Below, piece after piece: positions 25,501 through 37,500 of a DNA stretch of 64,000 nt; positions within the stretch are counted from its first letter, which is position 1; every line of letters starts with the position of its first letter. The translations under genes were made by a program, and so were the position numbers. Source of the DNA: Nemertoderma westbladi (Eukaryota > Xenacoelomorpha > Nemertodermatida > Nemertodermatidae); the NCBI GenBank assembly GCA_032718475.1, contig JAUCBJ010004223.1, positions 1 through 64,000 of the forward strand. The letters run 5' to 3'. The notes beneath the pieces are model-generated. The model made no database searches. It was not told the DNA's origin and was given only the letters and a program-made list of their open reading frames with translations.

Positions 25501-28500
25501 TTTCTAACTCTACCCCACCCTAACTCTGCCCCACCCTAAATCTGCCCCACCCTAAATCTGCCCCACCCTAACTCTGCCCCTTTCTAACTCTGCCCCACCC
25601 TAACTCAAATGTATACGGGTTTTCGAGGACGCTGACATAACAACTCGTAAAATATCATATGCGGTAACGCAAAACTTCATTTTTGGTGCTTGTCAGGTGG
25701 GACGAAAAATACAAGTAGCAGAAAATTTCAAAAGGCAAAATCGAATTTGGTTGGATAAGACGATATTTTTGAGTGTCATATTCGTGATCAGCGTCCCAGA
25801 AAACCCACAATGGCTATAAAATCAGGTTGATTTGGTAATGAGTTTTCGATTATAAAATTTGTGCTACTTGTATTATTCGTCCAGGAGGGCACATTCAATT
25901 ACGAAATTTTTTTTCGAATAATATATTTTAATTCTATAGTCGTGATCTGTGTCCAAAAAAACCGCTATATACCGCAAATAAATTAATTTTAGTGAGCCAT
26001 ACAAACTTTTGAAAATGTTAGCACAAAAAATACCGGAGATGGGTGCCCGAAAGGGACACCAGCACGAAAACTAACATACCGTATTTACTCGAATAAGAGC
26101 CCACTCGAATAAAAGCCCGGGGCTCGAATTAACGCCCCTCTTACCATCAAATTAGAAACTTAAACGCATTCCCGAATAAAACGCGTTTAATAATATTACA
26201 TTGTGCGGCGTTAACATTGTTTAGAGTTATTGTTAAAACTGAAGGTAAATGGAGTGCGGTGTTGTACCGCCTGGCTGCGTTGTAATAAAGATAATCCTGG
26301 TTTTATTTGACCCACTCGAACCTCACAATTTGGAACTTAAACGCCCTCCTCGAATAAACGCCCCCCTCGAATAAACGCCCCCCCCCTGGAATAAACGCCT
26401 TCCTCGAATAAACGCCCCCCTCGAATAAACGCCCCCTCGAATAAACGCCTTCCCGAATAAACGCCTTCCCCGAATAAACGCACGCTCCGAATACACGCCC
26501 TCCCCGAATAAACGCCCCCCCTCGATTAAACGCCCCCCCCCCCCCCCCGAATAAGCGCCCTCCCCGAATAAACGCCCCTCCCCCCCGAATAAACGCCCTC
26601 CCCGAATAAACGCACGCTCCGAATATAAGCCCTCCCCGAATAAACGCCCCCCTCGATCCCCGAATAAACGCCCTCCCCGAATAAACGCCCCCCTAGAATA
26701 AACGCCCCCCCCGAATAAACGCCCTCCCCGAATAAACGCCTTCCCTCGAATAAACGCCCTCCTCGAATAAACGCCCTCCTCGAATAAACGCCCCCCCCCC
26801 CCGAATAAACGCCCCCCCCCCCGAATCAATGCCCCCTCGAATAAACGCCCTCCCCGAATAAACGCCCTCCTCGAATAAACGCCCTCCCCGAATAAACGCC
26901 CCCCGAGTATTCCCGATAATCTTCTTTGTTCACAATCCACCAAATCGGCTGTACAGCTTTACAAACAATGAGGTAACGCCGATATGTTTCAACTGCAGGC
27001 TCCTCCAGAGAACGAAATTTATTGCAAAATTTAAATCGACGCTAATGTTTAAAATGGTACAATTGCACACAGAAGATAAATAATATTTTTTAACTCTTAA
27101 ACAAAAATACATTTCCAGCAAAATTGGAATTGGAACCTCAGAAAATGTAAGTGTTTGAAAATAAAAATAATAATTCTGACTCAAAAGTTTCAAAGTGCCA
27201 AAAAAATACCCTTTTTGATGACGGTAATACTTGAATGACCCCTTATAAAGTATACTATAAGTCTATTAGTTCAAGGTTCTTCTCATCTTAGAATTTTTAA
27301 CTCTAAAATAAAGATAAAAGTAGTAGATTATTACAAATAAATATACTATATGAGCCTATAGCCCATGAGGTAAGATGATAAGAACCGAGGACTACAGCAT
27401 TCCCTTTAATCCTGTTTATATCGCAGAACCGAGGACTACAGCATTCCCTTTAATCCTGTTTATATCGCGGTTTTTTTAGTTCAAATTATAACGAAAAAAC
27501 TGTCCACCTTGTAATTATTCTCAATACTCTCACCTTGATAAGATACTTGGTAATATCGCGGCCGGCAATGTCCAACCGTTTAGTAAGATGGGGTAACGAG
27601 AATCCGTCATACACGGGACATATGTGGGTGACGCCATCCCCTGAGTCAACAACCACACCTGTTAGTAAACCTTGGGCGTAGAGTGTCATTACAGCCTGAA
27701 TGGCAACGTAGACCCCGGCGAATTCAAACTGCTCCAACATAATCTGAAATAATCAACCAATGGCGTGCGTGTCCGATAGATATATGTTAATGTCATAACT
27801 AAACTGTCATAAGTTCCGATATACTAGATAGAAGGTTCCGATATACTAGATAGAAGGTTCCGATATACTAGATAGAAGGTTCCGATATACTAGATAGAAG
27901 GTTCCGATATACTAGATACAAGGTTCCGATATACTAGATAGAAGGTTCCGATATACTAGATAGAAGGTTCCGATATACTAGATAGAAGGTTTCGATATAC
28001 TAGATAGAAGGTTTCGATTTACTAGATAGAAGGTTCCGATATACTAGATAGAAGGTTCCGATATACTAGATAGAAGGTTCCGATATACTAGATAGAAGGT
28101 TCCGATATACTAGATAGAAGGTTCCGATATACTAGATAGAAGGTTCCGATATACTAGATAGAAGGTTCCGATATACTAGATAGAAGGTTCCGATATACTA
28201 GATAGAAGGTTCCGATATACTAGATAGAAGGTTCCGATATACTAGATAGAAGGTTCCGATATACTAGATAGAAGGTTCCGATATACTAGATAGAAGGTTC
28301 CGATATACTAGATAGAAGGTTCCGATATACTAGATAGAAGGTTCCGATATACTAGATAGAAGGTTCCGATATACTAGATAGAAGGTTCCGATATACTAGA
28401 TAGAAGGTTCCGATATACTAGATAGAAGGTTCCGATATACTAGATAGAAGGTTCCGATATACTAGATAGAAGGTTCCGATATACTAGATAGAAGGTTCCG

Positions 28501-31500
28501 ATATACTAGATAGAAGGTTCCGATATACTAGATAGAAGGTTCCGATATACTAGATAGAAGGTTCCGATATACTAGATAGAAGGTTCCGATATACTAGATA
28601 GAAGGTTCCGATATACTAGATAGAAGGTTCCGATATACTAGATAGAAGGTTCCGATATACTAGATAGAAGGTTCCGATATACTAGATAGAAGGTTCCGAT
28701 ATACTAGATAGAAGGTTCCGATATACTAGATAGAAGGTTCCGATATACTAGATAGAAGGTTCCGATATACTAGATAGAAGGTTCCGATATACTAGATAGA
28801 AGGTTCCGATATACTAGATAGAAGGTTCCGATATACTAGATAGAAGGTTCCGATATACTAGATAGAAGGTTCCGATATACTAGATAGAAGGTTCCGATAT
28901 ACTAGATAGAAGGTTCCGATATACTAGATAGAAGGTTCCGATATACTAGATAGAAGGTTCCGATATACTAGATAGAAGGTTCCGATATACTAGATAGAAG
29001 GTTCCGATATACTAGATAGAAGGTTCCGATATACTAGATAGAAGGTTCCGATATACTAGATAGAAGGTTCCGATATACTAGATAGAAGGTTCCGATATAC
29101 TAGATAGAAGGTTCCGATATACTAGATAGAAGGTTCCGATATACTAGATAGAAGGTTCCGATATACTAGATAGAAGGTTCCGATATACTAGATAGAAGGT
29201 TCCGATATACTAGATAGAAGGTTCCGATATACTAGATAGAAGGTTCCGATATACTAGATAGAAGGTTCCGATATACTAGATAGAAGGTTCCGATATACTA
29301 GATAGAAGGTTCCGATATACTAGATAGAAGGTTCCGATATACTAGATAGAAGGTTCCGATATACTAGATAGAAGGTTCCGATATACTAGATAGAAGGTTC
29401 CGATATACTAGATAGAAGGTTCCGATATACTAGATAGAAGGTTCCGATATACTAGATACAAGGTTCCGATATACTAGATAGAAGGTTCCGATATACTAGA
29501 TAGAAGGTTCCGATATACTAGATAGAAGGTTCCGATATACTAGATAGAAGGTTCCGATATACTAGATAGAAGGTTCCGATATACTAGATAGAAGGTTCCG
29601 ATATACTAGATAGAAGGTTCCGATATACTAGATAGAAGGTTCCGATATACTAGATAGAAGGTTCCGATATACTAGATAGAAGGTTCCGATATACTAGATA
29701 GAAGGTTCCGATATACTAGATAGAAGGTTCCGATATACTAGATACAAGGTTCCGATATACTAGATAGAAGGTTCCGATATACTAGATAGAAGGTTCCGAT
29801 ATACTAGATAGAAGGTTCCGATATACTAGATAGAAGGTTCCGATATACTAGATAGAAGGTTCCGATATACTAGATAGAAGGTTCCGATATACTAGATAGA
29901 AGGTTCCGATATACTAGATAGAAGGTTCCGATATACTAGATAGAAGGTTCCGATATACTAGATAGAAGGTTCCGATATACTAGATAGAAGGTTCCGATAT
30001 ACTAGATAGAAGGTTCCGATATACTAGATAGAAGGTTCCGATATACTAGATAGAAGGTTCCGATATACTAGATAGAAGGTTCCGATATACTAGATAGAAG
30101 GTTCCGATATACTAGATAGAAGGTTCCGATATACTAGATAGAAGGTTCCGATATACTAGATAGAAGGTTCCGATATACTAGATAGAAGGTTCCGATATAC
30201 TAGATAGAAGGTTCCGATATACTAGATAGAAGGTTCCGATATACTAGATAGAAGGTTCCGATATACTAGATACAAGGTTCCGATATACTAGATAGAAGGT
30301 TCCGATATACTAGATAGAAGGTTCCGATATACTAGATAGAAGGTTCCGATATACTAGATAGAAGGTTCCGATATACTAGATAGAAGGTTCCGATATACTA
30401 GATAGAAGGTTCCGATATACTAGATAGAAGGTTCCGATATACTAGATAGAAGGTTCCGATATACTAGATAGAAGGTTCCGATATACTAGATAGAAGGTTC
30501 CGATATACTAGATAGAAGGTTCCGATATACTAGATACAAGGTTCCGATATACTAGATAGAAGGTTCCGATATACTAGATAGAAGGTTCCGATATACTAGA
30601 TAGAAGGTTCCGATATACTAGATAGAAGGTTCCGATATACTAGATAGAAGGTTCCGATATACTAGATAGAAGGTTCCGATATACTAGATAGAAGGTTCCG
30701 ATATACTAGATAGAAGGTTCCGATATACTAGATAGAAGGTTCCGATATACTAGATAGAAGGTTCCGATATACTAGATAGAAGGTTCCGATATACTAGATA
30801 GAAGGTTCCGATATACTAGATACAAGGTTCCGATATACTAGATAGAAGGTTCCGATATACTAGATAGAAGGTTCCGATATACTAGAAAGAAGGTTCCGAT
30901 ATACTAGATACTAGAAGGTTCCGAAATACTAGATAGAAGGTTGCGATATACTAGATAGAAGGTTCCGATATACTAGATAGAAGGTTGCGATATACTAGAT
31001 AGAAGGTTCCGATATACTAGATAGAAGGTTCCGATATACTAGATAGAAGGTTCCGATATACTAGATACAAGGTTCCGATATACTAGATAGAAGGTTCCGA
31101 TATACTAGATAGAAGGTTCCGATATACTAGATAGAAGGTTCCGATATACTAGATAGAAGGTTCCGATATACTAGATAGAAGGTTCCGATATACTAGATAG
31201 AAGGTTCCGATATACTAGATAGAAGGTTCCGATATACTAGATAGAAGGTTCCGATATACTAGATACAAGGTTCCGATATACTAGATAGAAGGTTGCGATA
31301 TACTAGATACAAGGTTCCGATATACTAGATAGAAGGTTGCGATATACTAGAAAGAAGGTTCCGATATACTAGATAGAAGGTTCCGATATACTAGATAGAA
31401 GGTTCCGATATACTAGATAGAAGGTTCCGATATACTAGATAGAAGGTTCCGATATACTAGATAGAAGGTTCCGATATACTAGATACAAGGTTCCGATATA

Positions 31501-34500
31501 CTAGATAGAAGGTTGCGATATACTAGATACAAGGTTCCGATATACTAGATAGAAGGTTCCGATATACTAGATAGAAGGTTCCGATATACTAGATAGAAGG
31601 TTCCGATATACTAGATAGGAGGTTCCGATATACTAGATAGAAGGTTGCGATATACTAGATAGGAGGTTCCGATATACTAGATAGAAGGTTCCGATATACT
31701 AGATAGAAGGTTCCACTGACCTCGAGCATCTTCATCCTATTAGTCAGCGGGTTCATTGGCGGCTCTGTCAGTAGGATTTTGCTGTCCTTGGGGTTTATGT
31801 TAAGTTTTGTTTCACCGAAGGTATATTCCCATAACAACATCTGGTCTTCCCAATTCCTAACCATGCCGTTCTCCATTGGATAACTCAGCTCCAATAACGA
31901 CCTAATCATGTCAGTTAGATAGTATTAGCTAATTATTTATATAGTCTGTGGATTAATAACGGCTATAATTAACTATAATATTAATATATCACCCAGCTAA
32001 GCCAATATACTCAATGTAAATAATAATTGTGGTCAGGTATTCTAGGTCACTAATCAAGAATACAGGAGCTAATAAACCAACAGGTTGATGCCATCAATGA
32101 TGCTGACGACAGCAGGCAATCATCCCAGGCATGGAAATCGATCAATCTGCTTACTGGGCGGAAAAGCCAACCAATCACCAAGGTTAAGGCTGAATCACCA
32201 GCCGATCGCCTCAATGGTTGGAAAGCCCACTTTGAAAAGCTCCTCAATAATGACAGGTTATTGCCTGATAACTTTATAGAAGTAAAAGTGTCTGAGTCTG
32301 TACTCCCAGATATTCCCATTGGCGATATCTCCTTTGCAGAAGTGAAGGCTGCTGCAAAGAGCATTAAGACCAATCGTGCCAGTGGAGTAGATGGTGTTCC
32401 CCCTGAGGTCTTTAAAATACCTGAGTGTTTAAAGCTCATCTATCCCATCATAGTAGACATGTACCGAACAACAAGAGTCGCACAAGAAATGAAAACAAAT
32501 AAGTTGGTGCCAGTTCCCAAGAAGGGCAACCTAACACTCTACGGTTCTTTTCGGGGAATCTCATTGATCTCGATTGCTGCAAAGCTATACAATAGGATTC
32601 TATTAAATCGCATCAGGGATCCCATTGAGAGACTGCTCCGTGGAAATCAGAATGGGTTCCGTAAAGGTCGTGGGACCATGGAGCCCATTTTGGCACTTAG
32701 AAGGATAATTGAAGAGTTATCAAAAAAGAAAGACAGGCATCTGGCTGTTATCTTTGTTGACTTCTTCAAGGCCTTTGATTCAGTCTCTCGCTCACGTATG
32801 TTCAGCATACTTTCATTATATGGGATTCCTGATGAAATTATTGCAGCAATCAGATCAGTATACGATGGTTCGACAACATTTGTGTCTACTGTTGACGGTG
32901 ACACAGAACCATTTGAAGTGTTATGGGGCGTCCTCCAAGGAGACACACTTGCACCATTCTTGTTCATTATTGTGGTTGACTATGTTCTACGCATGTCCTT
33001 AGATCATCATAATGATGATGGGGTGATGATAACTCCACCTACTGGCTCCAGAAGTCGAGGAAATCCTGCCAAGTACCTAACTGATCTAGACTTTGCTGAT
33101 GACTTAGGAGTACTCTCAGAATCACTAGAGGGAGCCCAACGGCTCCTCAGCTCATTAGAACATGCTGCTTCTAGTGTTGGTCTTTTTATTAACTCCAGAA
33201 AGACCAAAATTCTGACAGTTAACTTTGAAAGTCCTCAGCAAGTCTCTGATCGGATGAGCATAAGCTCAAAGGATGGTATGCTTGAGCATGTGGACGACTT
33301 CTGTTACCTGGGATCATGGATCCGGAAGTCAGGTGAGGACCTTCGAATACGTAAGGGAAAGGCATGGGCAGCCTTGAATAGGCTTTCCATGATTTGGAAG
33401 TCACCGAGAATTAATCGGAAACTTAAGGTCCGATTATTTAGAGCAGCAGTAGTTCCAGTACTCCTCTACGGGAGTCCATGCCGGGCTCTAACTGCTGAGG
33501 ACACCAAATCTCTGGATGGCACATTCACAAGAATGCTACGCCGGGTACATTGTGTCAAGTACAATGCACACATCTCCAACCAGACACTATATAACATTGG
33601 AGGTGTCTCATTGGTTCCCCCAAGCTTGACACTAGAACAAAATCGCCTCGGCTTTGCAGGACATTGCTTTCGCCGTGAGGACCAGCCAGTGCATAATCTT
33701 GTACTTTGGCAGCCTCATGGAGTGAATAAGCATGGTGGACAGCCCATGACTTTCTTGAGACGTATCTTAAAGGACACTGGCCTTAAAGATGCGGATGATC
33801 TAGCAAATGTCATGGGTGATAGGGAGTTGTGGCGGTGCAATTTTGTTGACAAGCCGGCACAGCATTCTTAAAAATGCAGCTGCAATGCAGCATGCCGATC
33901 CTAGTAGTAGTTGTCTGTTCGAGAACGGAACATACCGATATAATACCTGATGCAAATTAATCTGTATAACTACCCTACCTACAATAGTCCTAACTATACC
34001 CTACCCTACCTACAATAGTCCTAACTATACCCTACCCTACCTACAATAGTCCTAACTATACCCTCAACCCTACCTACGACCCCCCTTTAGCTATTTAACC
34101 TACCTAACTTCACTGGCTTCGTCTCCAATCATAATGTCTTTAACTTCAATTCCACCGACTTTAGAAGTTGATCTAATAATTGGCCGACCCACAATCGACG
34201 GGAAAATATATTCTGGAAAATTACTTCCGGCAAATCCACATTTTACGAACTAAAGAAGAACAATATTTATATATTTGATTATAATTATTTATTATATCAA
34301 TATTTATATATTGATTAGTATTATTTATTATATCAATATTAATATATTGATTAGTATTATTTATTATATCAATATTTATATTTGATTATAATTATTTATT
34401 ATATCAATATTAATATATTGATTATGATTAGCACTTGAACTGGTAGAAACACAAATTTGTGTTTTCAGAATACAATGTTGACTTGGTCATGTATATATTT

Positions 34501-37500
34501 CGTTGTTACTTGGTGAGATGTTTTTTATGAGTTTTATACCACACCTCAGCGTTTTTCTTTGGATATTATAATTATTTAAATGTTCATGTACAAAAATTTT
34601 TCTATTAAAATAAGGAGAAAATTGTTTTTTTTATAAGAAATAAGAACTATAAATAAATAATTAACAATAAATGAAAATAGTAAATAAATAATAATAAATT
34701 AAAATAATAAATAATAATAATAAATTAATAATAATAAATTAAAATAATAAATAAATAATAATAAATTAAAATAATAAATTCATTAATAAATAAGTTAGCG
34801 ATAAAAAAATTACGACCACAGGCGACAACGACGAGGGCAACAGACAACTCGTTAATGAATGGCACCTATATGCTAAGGCTTCGCTCACTTCGTGGCTCGC
34901 CCCAATGAGTAAGTAGAATACTGGAGAGTAGAATATACCGGTATTTCCATTCGTTTGGTCAGTCTCTCAGTTGGTAGGGTAGGCCACCTTGGCCTAGGCC
35001 TAACGGCAGGTGTTCAATAGGCCAGGTTACATCTATACTGTATTATATTATAGGCTAATATTACAAAAATAAAAATACCTTTTACTGGGTTATGAACAGA
35101 TAAAATAGGTAGGCCTAATAGATATGCATGACAAACTGAAAGTATTTAACACAACTGCACAAGGCAGCAATGCACAAAATCTAATTAGTTAAAATTACAA
35201 ATTGACTTTTACAAAGTAGAAGTACGTAAGTTAAAAGCTCGGTAACACAAACAGTAGGCTAACACACTTAGGGTTAAATTACTGCTTTAATTATGGTTTG
35301 TGCCTGACCAAAAAACCCTAACCTAAAAAACACCCCAGTCAGCACCTAAAAAACATTAAGTACCGGTAACCCAAGACAGCCAAGTAAAATAAAGCTGAAT
35401 GCTTTCCATATAAAAAGTGGCGCCTGTAGTCTGATAGTCAAAATGTATGTCAGTGTCAACTAAAATTGTCTGCATTAATTTATTGTCGTTATTTATTGAT
35501 GGTGTATATAGGCCTATATGTGTGTATATTAGCCTCGAGGAATGTCCCCTGAGGTAAAGACCTCGTCTCCGAGGGGGGTCCTCGTTAAAAAGTATTTAAA
35601 AATAAAATTGAACTGTCATCTAAATACAGAAATAGTTACTACAGGTGATGATCTTAACACTCATGATCTTAACACGACACTGGTTGCCGATGTGACCTTT
35701 GTGGACAACTTATTCCAAAGACGGGGACCTAGTGCTAGTGATGAAAACGAAGTTTGCCAGAGTTTTGTGTGTCGGTGGGGAATTGTTGGAAAGAAAAAGA
35801 GGAGAAGACCACCCAGGCAATATAGCACTTACGGGGGCCCGAAAATTGAAATTATCGGTCAAAGTGACAAAAATCTTGAAAATCAATATCCATTAATCGA
35901 ACTGAAAAAATATTTGGGGTTGGCGAATCTACTAGAGATTGAGGTAATGAGTTCCATACAGGCACCACCCTATTAGAAAAAAAGTATTTTGAGATTAAAA
36001 GACGTGAATGGGAAACAAGTAATTTGTGAGAATGACCCCTAAGCCCAGGTCTACCTGTATAAGAAAAATATTCATCAAAACACAAATCAACTAAATTTCT
36101 CTCAATTTTATACACCATCTTTAAATCAAAAATTATGCGCCTAACTTCCAATGGTTTTAACTTAAGAAACTGCAGTCGATCTACGTAGGTCATATATGGT
36201 AGTTTGCAACGGGCAAACAATCTGCGGGTGAAGTACTTTTGGACACGTTCGACCAAATCAATTGTACATTTATGATGAGGAGACCAAATGTAAGTACAAT
36301 ATTCCACTAAAGGACGAATATATGCTTTGTAAGCCGTAATAAGGGCAGATCGATTTGCAGTACGGAAGCACCGAAATATCATATTGGTTATTTTATTTGC
36401 TTTGGCGGCTTGCTCCCTACAGTACACATTAAATTTCAAGTCAGGGCACATAATCATTCCTAGATCCTTGCCATCCATGCATTCCAATTTTAAACCACTT
36501 AAAAAGTAAGGGTTTTCAGGGTTATTTAGTCCTAAGTAAAGCACTTGACACTTATGACTAGCTACGTTAAGTTGCCATGTATTAGACCAGGACGACAAAG
36601 CACCCAAAGAATCACATAAATTAATATAATTAGAAGACGGTGCATAAATCTTTACATCATCAGCGTATAATTTACAGCACACACCATTAATTCCAATTAA
36701 ATCAGGTAAGTCGTTTATAAAAATCACGAATAAAATGGGGCCGATAACACTTCCTTGCGGAGTACCTGATTGGACACTCCGGGAAACGGAAAATTCATTA
36801 CCTACTAGCACTTGTTGGCTCCGATTTGATAGAAAAGCTGCAATCCAAGCCAGAAGGTTACCACATATGCCGTATCCGGCAAGTTTACACAATAACTTAC
36901 TATGCACTACTCGATCAAAAGCCTTAGAGAAGTCTATGTACAAAATGTCAATAGAACATTTCTTTTCAGCTAAATTGACCCAATCGTTAATGCATTCCAA
37001 TAACTGAGTACCAGTAGATCGGCGCTTTAAAAAACCATGCTGATGTGTAGTAATTAACTTATGGGCAAAAAGGTAATCAATTAGTTCAGTTTTTATACAG
37101 GATTCCATTATCTTACATGCTACACAAGTTAATGAAACCGGGCGGTAGTTGTACGGGTCTGAGGCATTGCCTTTCTTAAAAATCGGAATAATGTTAGCAG
37201 TTAACCAAATAGAAGGCAGAGCGTGTGTTATAAACGAGACTTGAAAAATAATAGATAAAGGAAGTGCCAATTGACGAGCTAATTTATAAAATATAATGCT
37301 AGGAAAATTATCTGGAGTGTTGCTACGTTTAGGGGTAAGACCTCTCAGCGACGCAAATACCTTATCTACACTGAAATTTATTTCTGACTTCGACACATTT
37401 GAAGGGACTCTTCGTTCAAAAACCGGCACTTCCCCATTATCATTAACATAGTTCTCGGAAAGCACTTTCGAAAATATCTGTGCCTTTGTAATATCATCAA

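Noticed and set aside
23723-25606. Interstitial telomere
   Set aside because: CCCTAA appears once per 16 bp unit; there is no run of tandem hexamers.
26323-26943. 206-codon minus frame rich in Gly-Arg-Leu-Phe repeats
   Set aside because: It is the translation of the CGAATAAACGCCC minisatellite within an ARP2 intron, with changing unit phase and no flanking coding signal.
35542-35976. 144-codon plus frame
   Set aside because: No family recognised, and its 3' part is antisense to the LINE RT end. I cannot support it as a gene.
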